Below are positions 1 through 11,253 of a stretch of 64,000 bases of DNA, piece after piece; position 1 is the stretch's first letter, and the number at the start of each line of letters is the position of its first letter. A model generated the notes under the pieces. The model did not search any database. It saw only the letters and a program-made list of their open reading frames with translations, and was not told the origin of the DNA. Origin of the DNA: Psychrobacter sp. JCM 18903 (GTDB lineage: Bacteria; Pseudomonadota; Gammaproteobacteria; Pseudomonadales; Moraxellaceae); NCBI RefSeq assembly GCF_000586475.1, contig NZ_BAWJ01000007.1, forward strand, positions 1 through 64,000, in the 5' to 3' direction. The position numbers were made by a program, and so were the translations under genes.

Positions 1-4
1 CTCC
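1..4 (-). tRNA. 5' end of a second tRNA-Ser copy, cut by the window edge
   Basis: Only four bases of the gene (GGAG on the minus strand) are inside the window. The call rests on its upstream flank, bases 5-43, which closely matches the flank of the complete tRNA-Ser at 88-178, including the same promoter hexamers. Inferred to be the downstream member of a tandem tRNA-Ser duplication; the body of the gene is not visible. Confidence 0.4.
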
Positions 5-15
5 ATTTGTGCATT

Positions 16-43
16 ATTATAACGATATAAAATAAAAATGCAA
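16..43 (-). promoter_or_regulatory. Promoter of the edge-truncated tRNA-Ser copy
   Basis: On the minus strand this reads TTGCAT, a 16-base spacer, then TATAAT, ending 11 bases before the GGAG that begins the next tRNA. It is a near-consensus sigma-70 promoter with the same hexamers and spacing as the promoter of the complete tRNA-Ser copy. Confidence 0.6.
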
Positions 44-81
44 CAAAAAAAGCCGCAATCATTAATAATGATTGCGGCTTT
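44..81 (-). terminator. Rho-independent terminator of tRNA-Ser
   Basis: A perfect 15-bp inverted repeat (49-63 with 67-81) with a 3-base loop, followed on the minus strand by a T-tract. It sits just downstream of the 3' end of the tRNA at 88, so each tRNA-Ser copy appears to be its own transcription unit. Confidence 0.8.
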
Positions 82-87
82 CGAATT

Positions 88-178
88 TGGAGGAGACGGA
101 GAGATTCGAACTCTCGAAGGGCTACAAACCCTTGTCGGTTTTCAAGACCGGTGCATTCAACCACTCTGCCACGTCTCC
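88..178 (-). tRNA. tRNA-Ser (anticodon UGA)
   Basis: Minus-strand sequence begins GGAGACG, pairs with CGTCTCC at the 3' end and carries an encoded CCA. The anticodon loop CTTGAAA gives anticodon UGA. A long variable arm (the stem around AAGGGTTTGTAGCCCTT) and the T-loop GTTCGAATC mark a class II serine tRNA. One odd point: the discriminator base (position 73) reads U, while bacterial tRNA-Ser normally has G there. Confidence 0.93.
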
Positions 179-189
179 ATTTGTGCGTT

Positions 190-217
190 ATTATAGCGAT
201 ATAACATGAGAATGCAA
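190..217 (-). promoter_or_regulatory. Promoter of tRNA-Ser
   Basis: Minus-strand TTGCAT, 16-base spacer, TATAAT, then 11 bases to the mature 5' end at 178. Near-consensus spacing and hexamers for a stable-RNA promoter, repeated almost unchanged at 16-43. Confidence 0.7.
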
Positions 218-340
218 GCAATTAATTGCACGAATTTAAATTATTCTGATGCTATCGTTGATTCAGTTTAAAAAAGAGTCAAGGCAACTGAGTCCAAATG
301 TATATGTAATGCTTCAAGCAAGGTTAACGCGGTCACTTTT

Positions 341-1542
<1,202 letters not shown>

Positions 1543-1704
1543 CTATAAAGGGATAAAAAATTGAGCACTACAAAGTCAGCGCTACAATGAAACAAAACCA
1601 ACAAGTTGTTAATCGGCTCTAAGAATTGTTATATAAAAACTAAATGGCTTTGGTGAATGCTTGAACCTGAGTTGTCATACTCAGTATCAAAACGCCATTC
1701 AGTA

Positions 1705-3630
1705 TTAGGGCGTTATAAAAATCAGTGCCAAACGAATGGCATTATAATCAATACTTTGCTTAAGATGATCGAATATTGGACGCAATTTAATACTGCCATC
1801 ATCATTGAAATCATTTGGATTATTGGCGACTTTAATCGCGACGTAGGCATTACCAACGGCCGTCATCACCTCATCCTCTGGACGCAAATGATCACAAGCG
1901 AGGCTTGGATCTTGAGATTTTAGGTCAGCAATATGACGCATAATCGTTGATTGTGAAAGCTGACGGGCTTGTGAGATTTCTGCAATCGACAAGCTCTCCT
2001 CTAATAATAATCGCGTCGCAAGCAAGGTACTGTCTGACTTATCAGAAACTTGATTGCCCAGTTTCTGTTTTTTGTCTATTTGCGCTTGTTGTTGCTCGCG
2101 GCGCTTTTTTTGCAAAGTGGCATAAGCATCAATCACTGATTTACTCAGCGTACCGCCCGATTTTAAAATAAACTTCTCATGTGCCTGCGTCATGCTCTCT
2201 TCATCAAGCATCGAATAATTGGCATCAGCTTCATCAGACAATACTAAAAACCGTTTGTCCGCGCCGCGTGCTAGCGGATCAAGCTGCAAACTCATTTCAT
2301 TCATACCGAGCAACTGTAGACCAGCCAGCGATTTTAACCGTGATAATGCCACATAGCCCTGCCCTAGCTCAAAGGTGCGCGATAAATCAATCTCAGCAGC
2401 ATCGAGGGTCATGCCTTGTGATTTATGAATGGTAATCGCCCATGCTAGACAAAGCGGTACTTGCTCATAGCTTGCTAGCACGTCACCGGTCTCATCTTCG
2501 ATGATCCATTCTTCAGGCTCAGCGATGACTTCACGCCCTGAATTGAGCCGAACCACGGGCATTTTTTGCGTCGTTGGCTTTTTGGCTTTGGGTTTCTCTT
2601 TTATGGCTTTTTTACTTTTGCCTTTTACATTCTTATCAGTCTCACTTTCAGCACTGTCGTCATCGTCTTCGATTAAATCATTACTGCTGTCTTTGCTATC
2701 ATCGATTTTAACAGCGGCAAAGCCAATTAGTTCACCCATCGTACCGTTGGACACGCCAAGTTCAGTATTGTTTTTGATAAACATCACCTTGGCACCGACT
2801 TTTAATACCAAATCATCTTGGGTACGTACCGTTTTTTTGAGCGTCTCAACCAGCTTACTATCACCAGTAGAGGTGGCTTCAAAACGCATCATCTCACCAT
2901 CTAGCGCAGCAAGTTCTTTATCATTGATGCTATTAACGTTGAGATTATGGGTATAAAGACGGGTACGTTTGATATCGACATTTTGGTCAAAAGTCGCCTC
3001 CAGCGCGGCAATCGATTCAAAAGTGACTTCCTGACGGCGAATTTGGTTGAGAATATCGTCCAAATCGAGCCCACCATTTGCCGCTTCACTAACCTGCCTA
3101 TGTTGCTCAGACAGATAGCAGATATGAAACTTGGCATCAAGCCACGCTTCCGACATAAAGGCAAATTTTTCACGGTTGGTTTCACCCTTACTACCAATCG
3201 GTGGCAGCTGAAAAAAGTCTCCTGCGACGACTACCTGAATACCACCAAACGCCTTGTCATTTTTTCGGACATGCTTGAGTACTTGGCTAACCAAATTGAG
3301 CTGCTTAGCATGCAACATCGATATCTCATCAATGACCAATACCGCGGTGTCTTTTAGTCGGTCTGCCAAAAACTGCTTGCGTGATAACGTAGTCAAGTCG
3401 CGGTCGCTTAACTCATCTTTGATACCGATGCCGGACCAGCTATGAATCGTTGTGCCATTCATGTGTGTGGCAGCAATACCGGTACTCGCAGTGACGGCGA
3501 CAGGCACACGGCGCGCGCGCAGGTAGTCGATATATTGATTGAGCGTATAAGTCTTACCTGAACCTGCTGAGCCAGTCAAAAAGACATTTTGACCCGTTTT
3601 TAAGATATCAAGAGCAGAAGATTGACGCAT
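1705..3630 (-). CDS. PIF1-type DNA helicase / AAA ATPase with C-terminal helix-turn-helix
   Basis: Intact, 641 residues. Walker A is GSAGSGKT near residue 20, Walker B is VLVIDEISM, followed by AGDFFQLPP and a C-terminal helicase motif ITIHKSQGMTLD with VALSRLKSL, the order expected for PIF1/RecD-like superfamily 1B helicases. A Lys/Asp/Ser-rich spacer (about residues 300-360) interrupts the helicase core. The last 100 residues contain SIAEISQARQLSQSTIMRHI, a helix-turn-helix of the kind seen at the end of RecQ/PIF1 relatives. Predicted to unwind DNA with 5'-3' polarity in repair or replication; that is known for the family, not shown here. It stands alone, 175 bp upstream of the sugar-phosphate dehydrogenase gene. 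Confidence 0.88.
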   Translation of the reverse strand: MRQSSALDILKTGQNVFLTGSAGSGKTYTLNQYIDYLRARRVPVAVTASTGIAATHMNGTTIHSWSGIGIKDELSDRDLTTLSRKQFLADRLKDTAVLVIDEISMLHAKQLNLVSQVLKHVRKNDKAFGGIQVVVAGDFFQLPPIGSKGETNREKFAFMSEAWLDAKFHICYLSEQHRQVSEAANGGLDLDDILNQIRRQEVTFESIAALEATFDQNVDIKRTRLYTHNLNVNSINDKELAALDGEMMRFEATSTGDSKLVETLKKTVRTQDDLVLKVGAKVMFIKNNTELGVSNGTMGELIGFAAVKIDDSKDSSNDLIEDDDDSAESETDKNVKGKSKKAIKEKPKAKKPTTQKMPVVRLNSGREVIAEPEEWIIEDETGDVLASYEQVPLCLAWAITIHKSQGMTLDAAEIDLSRTFELGQGYVALSRLKSLAGLQLLGMNEMSLQLDPLARGADKRFLVLSDEADANYSMLDEESMTQAHEKFILKSGGTLSKSVIDAYATLQKKRREQQQAQIDKKQKLGNQVSDKSDSTLLATRLLLEESLSIAEISQARQLSQSTIMRHIADLKSQDPSLACDHLRPEDEVMTAVGNAYVAIKVANNPNDFNDDGSIKLRPIFDHLKQSIDYNAIRLALIFITP

Positions 3631-3920
3631 ATATCTAAACCAATTAAGTTAATAGTAATAAGAAAAACAGCTTAAGAGCAAATAATAAGAGAAAAAGCTG
3701 CCAACAATTATAACAGCTACATCTGTTTCGCGGACGACTTTAACCCTGATAAGCCACATAACTTAAAGTTATACGATACGAAATATATCATTATAAAAAG
3801 TCATTATCGCTCATCGCTAAAGCTCAGTACGATAGGGTCATAGCTTGGTCAGGATGGCCAAATATTTATGCTTAAGTCGTTTGTTCTTAACTAGCCATAA
3901 TACACAACAAGGAGTCGTTA

Positions 3921-5447
3921 ATGTTATACGCCTATCCCAATACTGAAAATAGTCCTGTTCAATTCCGCAAAAAATATGACAACTTCATCAATGGTGAGTG
4001 GGTCGCGCCAATCGATAGTGAATACTTTGACAACTCAAGTCCAATCGATGGTAAAACCTTCTGTCAGATTGCGCGCTCTAAAGCTGCCGATGTCGAAGCG
4101 GCGCTAGATGCGGCTCATGCCGCAAAAGACGCATGGGGCAAAACCAGTGTCACTGATCGCTCTAATATGTTGCTCAAACTTGCTGACGGTATCGAAGCCA
4201 ATTTAGAGGCAATCGCTATCGCTGAAAGCTATGAAAACGGTAAACCAGTTCGCGAAACTCTCGCCGCTGATATCCCAATCGCCATCGACCATTTGCGTTA
4301 TTTTGCGGGCGTTATCCGCGCACAAGAAGGCGGCATTAGTCAAATTGATGAAGATACGGTTGCCTATCATTTCCATGAACCTCTAGGCGTAGTCGGTCAA
4401 ATCATTCCTTGGAACTTCCCTATTCTAATGGCGATTTGGAAAATCGCCCCAGCCCTTGCTGCGGGTAACTGTATCGTCCTCAAGCCTGCCGAGCAAACTC
4501 CAGCTTCTGTTTTATACATGCTTGACGTCATAGGCGCGGCGGATATTTTACCTAAAGGCGTATTAAACGTCATTAATGGCTTTGGTGTAGAAGCTGGTAA
4601 GCCAATCGCTTCCAACCCGCGTATCGATAAAGTGTCCTTTACGGGTGAGACCACCACTGGTCGCTTAATTATGCAATACGCCAGTGAAAATATCATTCCG
4701 GTCACGCTAGAGCTGGGCGGCAAAAGCCCAAATATCTTCTTTGCTGATATCATGGATGAAGACGATGACTTCTTAGATAAAGCGGTTGAAGGTTTGGTCA
4801 TGTTTGCGCTAAACCAAGGTGAAGTTTGTACTTGCCCATCACGCGCACTCGTACACGAAAGCATCTATGATGAGTTTATGAAACGCTGTATCGCTCGCGT
4901 AAAAGCTATCAAAATGGGCAACCCGCTCGATACTGATACTATGATTGGCGCGCAAGCCAGCTCAGATCAGTTAGAAAAAATCCTATCTTATCTTGATATT
5001 GGTAAAAAAGAAGGTGCAAAAGTCTTGGTCGGTGGTGAACTTGCCAAGCATGATGGCGATATGGCAAACGGTTATTATGTGCAGCCGACTATCTTTGAAG
5101 GCACGAATGATATGCGCGTGTTCCAAGAAGAAATCTTTGGTCCTGTGCTTGCTGTCACCACGTTTAAAGACGATGAAGAAGCGATGGCGCTTGCCAACGA
5201 TACTTTATACGGTCTTGGTGCTGGTGTCTGGACGCGTAACGGTACTCGTGCTTATCGTTTCGGTCGTGGCATTAAAGCTGGCCGCGTTTGGACGAATTGC
5301 TATCACCTTTATCCTGCGCATTCTGCGTTTGGTGGGTATAAGCAATCTGGTATTGGCCGTGAGAACCATCTAATGATGCTCGATCATTATCAGCAGACCA
5401 AAAACATGCTGGTCTCTTATAGTCCTAAAGCGATGGGCTTCTTTTAA
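3921..5447 (+). CDS. NAD-dependent aldehyde dehydrogenase (acetaldehyde type, ExaC/AldB-like)
   Basis: Intact, 508 residues. It shows [15 protein letters not shown] with the general-base Glu, and the catalytic Cys in [12 protein letters not shown]. The N-terminus ([10 protein letters not shown]) and the second Cys beside the catalytic one match the ExaC/AcoD group that oxidises acetaldehyde to acetate. The start has a good ribosome binding site (AAGGAG, 3909-3914). It is followed after 97 bp by a zinc alcohol dehydrogenase and then a DUF779 gene, so ethanol or another short alcohol is the likely pathway substrate. Substrate assignment is inferred from the neighbours. Confidence 0.92.
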   Translation: MLYAYPNTENSPVQFRKKYDNFINGEWVAPIDSEYFDNSSPIDGKTFCQIARSKAADVEAALDAAHAAKDAWGKTSVTDRSNMLLKLADGIEANLEAIAIAESYENGKPVRETLAADIPIAIDHLRYFAGVIRAQEGGISQIDEDTVAYHFHEPLGVVGQIIPWNFPILMAIWKIAPALAAGNCIVLKPAEQTPASVLYMLDVIGAADILPKGVLNVINGFGVEAGKPIASNPRIDKVSFTGETTTGRLIMQYASENIIPVTLELGGKSPNIFFADIMDEDDDFLDKAVEGLVMFALNQGEVCTCPSRALVHESIYDEFMKRCIARVKAIKMGNPLDTDTMIGAQASSDQLEKILSYLDIGKKEGAKVLVGGELAKHDGDMANGYYVQPTIFEGTNDMRVFQEEIFGPVLAVTTFKDDEEAMALANDTLYGLGAGVWTRNGTRAYRFGRGIKAGRVWTNCYHLYPAHSAFGGYKQSGIGRENHLMMLDHYQQTKNMLVSYSPKAMGFF

Positions 5448-5544
5448 TTCTGTTTTTCAAAGCACTTTATGGCAAAACTGTAAAGTGCGACCTCGATGCT
5501 CGCCGAGCATCTTAATGTAAAGAACGATGACAAGGAGTTACAAC

Positions 5545-6573
5545 GTGAGTAATAAAATGAAAGCGGCCGTGCTGCATGAATTCGGACAACCCTTAGAAAT
5601 TGAAGAAGTAGATATTCCAACCGCAGGTGCTGGTCAAATCGTCGTAAAAATGCAGGCATCAGGTGTCTGTCATACCGATTTGCATGCCATTGAGGGCGAT
5701 TGGCCAGTCAAACCTAGCCCGCCGTTTATCCCAGGCCACGAAGGCGTTGGTCTTATCACTGCCGTTGGTGAAAATGTCCATCATGTCAAGGAAGGCGACC
5801 GAGTCGGTATTCCTTGGCTCTACTCTGCTTGTGGCCACTGTACCCATTGCTTAGGTGGTTGGGAAACCTTATGCGAAAGCCAACAAAACTCTGGTTATTC
5901 CGTAAACGGCAGCTTTGCAGAATATGTACTAGCAGATGCCAACTATGTCGGTATCATCCCAGAAAGCGTTGACTCTATTGAAATTGCACCAGTGTTATGT
6001 GCAGGTGTCACGGTCTACAAAGGTCTTAAAATGACCGACACCAAGCCAGGCGATTGGGTTGTCATTTCAGGTATCGGTGGACTGGGACATATGGCTGTTC
6101 AGTATGCCATTGCGATGGGATTGAACGTTGCTGCTGTGGATATTGATGACGAAAAACTGGCATTCGCTAAAAAATTGGGCGCCAAAGTCACTGTCAATGC
6201 GAAAAATACTGACCCTGCTGAATATCTACAAAAAGAAATCGGCGGTGCTCACGGTGCGCTCGTGACAGCAGTATCTTCAAAAGCTTTTGATCAAGCGTTG
6301 GGCATGTTACGACGCGGTGGTACTTTGGTCTGTAATGGTCTACCAACGGGCGAATTCCCAGTATCCATTTTTGATACTGTTTTAAACGGTATTACCATTC
6401 GTGGCTCAATCGTTGGTACGCGTCTCGACTTGCAAGAGTCGCTAGACATGGCAGCAGCAGGCAAAGTAAAAGCCACCGTTGCCGCTGAGCCACTAGAAAA
6501 TATCAATGATATCTTCGATCGTATGCGTGATGGCAAAATCGAAGGTCGCATTGTCATTGACTATAGTCTGTAA
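5545..6573 (+). CDS. adhP: Zinc-dependent alcohol dehydrogenase, AdhP type
   Basis: NAD-dependent primary alcohol dehydrogenase, about 342 residues. The catalytic zinc ligands are in GVCHTD and GHEG. The structural zinc site is the four-cysteine lobe CGHCTHC with LCESQ. The cofactor site is [12 protein letters not shown] chose the GTG at 5545 because AAGGAG (5532-5537) lies 7 bases upstream, whereas the in-frame ATG at 5527 overlaps that site and would leave no room for it. It makes aldehyde for the dehydrogenase encoded just upstream, and the two probably share an mRNA. Confidence 0.92.
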   Translation: MSNKMKAAVLHEFGQPLEIEEVDIPTAGAGQIVVKMQASGVCHTDLHAIEGDWPVKPSPPFIPGHEGVGLITAVGENVHHVKEGDRVGIPWLYSACGHCTHCLGGWETLCESQQNSGYSVNGSFAEYVLADANYVGIIPESVDSIEIAPVLCAGVTVYKGLKMTDTKPGDWVVISGIGGLGHMAVQYAIAMGLNVAAVDIDDEKLAFAKKLGAKVTVNAKNTDPAEYLQKEIGGAHGALVTAVSSKAFDQALGMLRRGGTLVCNGLPTGEFPVSIFDTVLNGITIRGSIVGTRLDLQESLDMAAAGKVKATVAAEPLENINDIFDRMRDGKIEGRIVIDYSL

Positions 6574-6784
6574 CAACCATTGTCTAGCCACATGTTTTAT
6601 GACATTTTGAGACTCGTAACACCGTCTCAATGACTGGCTAGAGTAATCATTAGTAATGGGTCGTATCGTTTTCAACCACATATGATAAATGATGTGAGTG
6701 AATATGATGCGACCCTTTATATTTTATTTTACTCAGTATGATTATGAAAGATATCTGTTCGGGTCTAACGATAGGGAAATCATT

Positions 6785-7111
6785 ATGAACGTCACAGCGA
6801 CAGAGTCCTGCAAAGCATTAATCGACTTACTAAAATCTAAGCACGGCGAGCTGATGTTTCATCAATCAGGCGGCTGCTGCGATGGCAGTTCACCCATGTG
6901 TTATCCATTGGGCGAATTTAAAGTAGGCGGACAAGACATACTTATCGGTGAGCTGATTGGCTGTCCATTTTATATGGGTAAAGCTCAGTATAAGCTCTGG
7001 CAACATACCGATCTAACGATAGATGTGGTCGATGGACGCGGAGCCAGTTTTTCGCTTGAAATACCAGAAGGTAAGCGCTTTATCGTACGTTCAGAGATAT
7101 GTGCTATATAA
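6785..7111 (+). CDS. DUF779 family protein
   Basis: 108 residues. It has the Cys-rich segment HQSGGCCDGSSPMCYP and a later GCPFYMGKAQY, the signature of the DUF779 family, whose members are typically encoded beside acetaldehyde dehydrogenase genes. No catalytic activity is established for the family to my knowledge; the clustered cysteines suggest metal binding or redox chemistry (inference). The ATG at 6785 is preferred over an upstream in-frame ATG at 6698 because the 29 extra residues are not family-like. It sits about 210 bp after adhP. Confidence 0.8.
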   Translation: MNVTATESCKALIDLLKSKHGELMFHQSGGCCDGSSPMCYPLGEFKVGGQDILIGELIGCPFYMGKAQYKLWQHTDLTIDVVDGRGASFSLEIPEGKRFIVRSEICAI

Positions 7112-7307
7112 GTTTAAATAGCATACACCAGCGGTTTAATGTCCTAGTATTGTTTTGCCATGCCATATGTTGATCGACAAACACCCCTTAGTCATTTTTA
7201 TTTTATTATTCCAGCAAAATAATAGATACTGTAATGCGTACCCTATTTCAATAAACGCGTTTTAACGAGCACGTTTTACTAAGCATGGATGCTAGAAGGA
7301 ATGTAAA

Positions 7308-8950
7308 ATGGAATTTGATAAAAAATTTGATTACGTCATCGTTGGTGGTGGTTCAGCTGGCTGCGTACTTGCTAGCCGATTAACAGAAAACCCAGACATT
7401 AGTGTCTGTTTATTAGAATATGGTGGTGAAGGCAAAGACCTTGCTGTCCGTGTCCCTGCCGGACTGATTTTGATGGTGCCAGGCAAGCCGCTGAAACTGA
7501 ATAATTGGTGCTTTCACACCACGCCGCAGACGCACCTGAATGACCGCCGTGGCTTCCAACCACGTGGTCAATGCTTAGGCGGTTCATCCGCTATCAATGC
7601 CATGATTTATACGCGTGGTAGTGCGCTCGATTATGAACGTTGGGTAGAACAAGGCTGTACTGGCTGGGGATTTGATGATGTACTGCCCTATTTTATTAAA
7701 GCAGAAAATAATATTCATGGGGGTGATAAGCTGCATGGTGATAGCGGACCGCTGCATGTAAGTGACTTACTGAGTCCGCGTGATATCTCCAAAGCATTCG
7801 TAGAAGCCGCCATCACCAATGGTTTAGATCATAATCAAGATTTTAATGGCGAAAAGCAAGACGGTACAGGGCTATATCAAGTCACCCATTTCATGGCGAA
7901 AAACAAGGTCAACGCTGCTCTGCGGCGGCCGCTTATCTACATCCAGTACAAAACCGATCAAATCTGACCGTCATCACCCACGCCCAAGCCAACCGCGTCA
8001 TTTTTGAAGACAAACAAGCCGTTGGTGTCGCTTATGAAAAAGATGGCGTCGAGCATGCGGTTATGGCGCGTCATGAAGTGATATTATCTGGGGGCACTTT
8101 TGGCTCACCCAAAGTCCTGCTGTTGTCAGGTATTGGACCTGCTGAGCATCTACAATCGCATGGCATCGACGTCGTGGTAGATGCGCCCGATGTTGGTGGT
8201 AATCTACAAGATCATTTGGACGTCGTTTTTGATTACGAGGTCAATACCACTGACGTCATCGGTATTGGTATGGCGACGATTTCGACATTGACCAAAAGTA
8301 TTCGGCAGTGGAGAAAGGATGGTACAGGCCTCTTGTCTACCAACTATGCTGAAGCGGGCGCGTTCTTTAGTGTCGGTGATGATCCAAAAGAGTGGCCAAA
8401 TACCCAACTGCACTTTGTCATATCCCGCGTGATTGAGCATGGTCGTGATCTCAGACGTGGCTTTGCGGTCTCTTGTCACAGTTGCTACCTACGCCCTGAA
8501 AGCCGCGGTACAGTCAGACTGGACTCCGCCGACCCCTCAGACGCGGTATTGATTGATCCAAACTACCTCTCGCACCCAAAAGATGTGGAATATATGATTG
8601 CAGGCGCGGAGCGTACGCGCGCCATCATGCAAGAATCACCCATCGCCAAATATATTACTGAAGACTACCCTGCCCCCTATATCGAAAAAGACGGTATGCT
8701 CGGCTATATTCGCAACAAGTCAGATACCATTTATCATCCTGTCGGCACTTGCCGTATGGGTTCAGACAGCAATTCAGTCGTCGATTTGCAATTAAAAGTA
8801 CGCGGCGTAAATGGCTTAAGGGTCATCGATGCCTCAATCATGCCAACTTTAATCAGCGGTAATACCAATGCACCAACGATTATGATTGCTGAAAAACTCG
8901 CAGATCTTATCAAAGCAAATCACAGTCATATTGAACGAATCACGCCATAA
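7308..8950 (+). CDS. GMC family FAD-dependent oxidoreductase / alcohol dehydrogenase (one frameshift)
   Basis: Glucose-methanol-choline oxidoreductase, 547 residues once repaired. The FAD-binding [15 protein letters not shown] is at the N-terminus, [14 protein letters not shown] is the second GMC signature, and the active-site region is [10 protein letters not shown] with [13 protein letters not shown] near the end. It is most like choline dehydrogenase or AlkJ-type alcohol dehydrogenases, so it probably feeds electrons from a long-chain or other alcohol into the respiratory chain. The frame breaks at 7907-7908: one extra G gives [19 protein letters not shown], typical for the family. A GGAAG ribosome binding site is near the start. 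The exact substrate cannot be read from sequence. Confidence 0.88.
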
Positions 8951-9406
8951 AATATGGGAAGATATGCGTCTTATAATTAGTATTTTTATTTAAGAAACTT
9001 ATCTACTAAAACTTTATATTCAATAAAATGAAAATAAGCGAATTATATAAAAGTTTAACCTTTGTTTTTTCGTGGTTATTTTATCAGCATTTCTAAGATA
9101 AGGAGAGACTCTAACAAATTCGGCAATAAAGATAGTAAAACAGAACGTTTTCTATCAAATTAGCTTACGGATGTCTTGCATTACCACTGTTGAACAGAGT
9201 ATATTTAAACCACTTATTTATATCGGTATTTTTTGCAAATCTGAATAATGGTTAATACAACCTGAAATATTTTTTATTTTGCATATCAAAAACACGATAT
9301 AAACAATTGCTTTAAAGGGAATTAAAAGCACGCTCATTATATTTATAGGTCAAAAACGATCTTATAAATATATTGGTGACTATTTATCATTACATAGGAT
9401 GTAATA
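8951..9406. other. Intergenic region before dppA
   Basis: 456 AT-rich bases between the GMC oxidoreductase and dppA. It must hold the dpp promoter, but I could not single out one convincing -35/-10 pair or operator. No coding region or RNA gene seen. Confidence 0.5.
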
Positions 9407-11047
9407 ATGCAAAAATCACTCTTCAAACTGACGATGTTGGCGACAGTTATTCTAGGCATCAGTGCCTGTAGCGGCGACAACAAAACCACCGATGAATCTG
9501 CTGCCAGCTCAGATGCTAAAGCAGCCAAAACCTTACTTTATTGCTCAGAAGGTAGTCCGGCTGGATTCGATCCAGCACAGTACACTGCAGGTACGGATTT
9601 TGATGCGAGCGCCTTTCCCATCTACAACGGCTTAGTAGAGTTCAAAAGAGATGGTACTGAGATTCAGCCAGCCTTAGCCGAAAGTTGGGATATTAGTGAA
9701 GACGGCAAGACTTATACCTTTAACCTACGTAAAGGGGTTAAATATGGTAAGACCGATTACTTTACCCCAACCCGTGATTTCAACGCAGATGACATTGTCT
9801 TTACTCTAGAGCGTATCACCAATCCAGAGTTTGAATTTAATAAAGCCTATCCTGCTGAGTTCCCTTATTCGGTCGGTATGGGGCTACCTGATATTATCTC
9901 CAATATCGAAAAAGTTGATGACAATACCGTCAAAATTACACTCAGCGAGACCAATGCACCATTTTTACAGAACCTAGCGATGCCCTTCGCTTATATCGAT
10001 TCTGCTGAGTATGCAGAAAAGTTAATGGCTTCTGGTAATGCTGCTGATATCAACACTAAACCCGTTGGTACAGGACCTTTCGTCTTTACTTCTTATCAAA
10101 AAGACGCGCAAATTCGTTATACCAAAAATCCAGACTACTGGAACAAAGATGATATTCATATCGATAATCTAGTCTTTGTCATCACCAAAGATTCAGCAGT
10201 GCGTGCGCAAAAAGTGCAAGCAGGTGAATGTCATGTGTCCGCTTATCCAAAACCGGCCGAAATTGACTCTGTCAAAAAATCTGGTAAGGCCACCGTTCTC
10301 GATCAACCCGGCTTTAACGTCGGTTATGTCGGCTATAACGTTGAAAAACCGAAGCTTAGCGACCTTAAAGTTCGCCAAGCATTAGACATGGCAATTAATA
10401 AAGACGCTATTATCAATGCGGTTTATCAAAGCGAAGGATTAAAAGCCACCAATCCTATGCCGCCCACACAATGGGGTTACGACAAATCTATCAAAGATGC
10501 GCCTTACGATGTGGAAAAAGCCAAGTCCCTTATAAAAGAAGCAGGCGCGGACAAACTTGCCATTAATCTATGGTATATGCCCGTGCAACGTCCATACAAT
10601 CCTAATGCCAAACTCATGGCTGAAATGCTACAAGCAGATTGGGCAAAAATTGGTGTCGATACCAAGCTTGTGACGTATGAATGGGGCGAGTATCTAAACC
10701 GCGCTGCTAAAGGTGAGCCTGATGTCATTCTAGCGGGCTGGACTGGTGACAATGGGGATCCTGATAACTGGCTTGGTACGCTACTATCTTGTGATGCGGT
10801 CGGTGGCAATAACTACTCACGCTGGTGTAATAAAGACTTTGACACTTTGGTGACTAACGCCCGTCAGATTACCAATCAAGATGAGCGCGTCAACGACTAT
10901 GTACAAGCTCAGCAGATATTCAAAGAGCAATTGCCTTGGACGACAATGGCGCATTCGGTGGTCACGGTATTCACCGCACCAAACGTCGTCGATTATAAAA
11001 TTAGTCCGCTTGGCTCAATACGCTTCGATGGTGTAAAGGTTGAATAA
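9407..11047 (+). CDS. dppA: Peptide ABC transporter substrate-binding lipoprotein, DppA/OppA family
   Basis: Intact, 546 residues. A lipoprotein signal peptide ends at the lipobox GISAC, so the mature protein starts at Cys21 and is anchored in the periplasm. The SBP_bac_5 fold is visible in YNGLVEFKRDGTEIQPALAE, the ADDIVFTLERI segment and the NPMPPTQWGYD region. It delivers di- or oligopeptides to the DppBC permeases downstream. Family members can also bind haem or nickel, so the ligand is a best guess. A stem-loop follows the gene before dppB. Confidence 0.93.
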   Translation: MQKSLFKLTMLATVILGISACSGDNKTTDESAASSDAKAAKTLLYCSEGSPAGFDPAQYTAGTDFDASAFPIYNGLVEFKRDGTEIQPALAESWDISEDGKTYTFNLRKGVKYGKTDYFTPTRDFNADDIVFTLERITNPEFEFNKAYPAEFPYSVGMGLPDIISNIEKVDDNTVKITLSETNAPFLQNLAMPFAYIDSAEYAEKLMASGNAADINTKPVGTGPFVFTSYQKDAQIRYTKNPDYWNKDDIHIDNLVFVITKDSAVRAQKVQAGECHVSAYPKPAEIDSVKKSGKATVLDQPGFNVGYVGYNVEKPKLSDLKVRQALDMAINKDAIINAVYQSEGLKATNPMPPTQWGYDKSIKDAPYDVEKAKSLIKEAGADKLAINLWYMPVQRPYNPNAKLMAEMLQADWAKIGVDTKLVTYEWGEYLNRAAKGEPDVILAGWTGDNGDPDNWLGTLLSCDAVGGNNYSRWCNKDFDTLVTNARQITNQDERVNDYVQAQQIFKEQLPWTTMAHSVVTVFTAPNVVDYKISPLGSIRFDGVKVE

Positions 11048-11097
11048 CCTGATCTGATGACATCCGGTAAGACATGCATGATTGTTTAATTTATATT

Positions 11098-11126
11098 CGG
11101 CTGGGTCAGACACTCTGCTCCAGCCG
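11098..11126 (+). terminator. Stem-loop between dppA and dppB
   Basis: The 7-bp inverted repeat CGGCTGG / CCAGCCG closes a 15-base loop, with no strong T-run after it. At this place in binding-protein operons such hairpins usually protect the mRNA 3' end or partly terminate, giving more binding protein than permease. That role is inferred from position. Confidence 0.55.
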
Positions 11127-11253
11127 TATTTATATGAGTTAAGCGCCTTATTAAGCATTTTTTAAGCATTTTGTCACCGACTCTCTCATCTCTGCCAACA
11201 TTCTACTCATCGATCTCAAACGATTGAACCACAACTATTGAATTGAGCAGCCC

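Noticed and set aside
6607..6631. Terminator after adhP
   Set aside because: A TTGAGAC/GTCTCAA inverted repeat is present but no T-run follows, so it is not a convincing rho-independent terminator.
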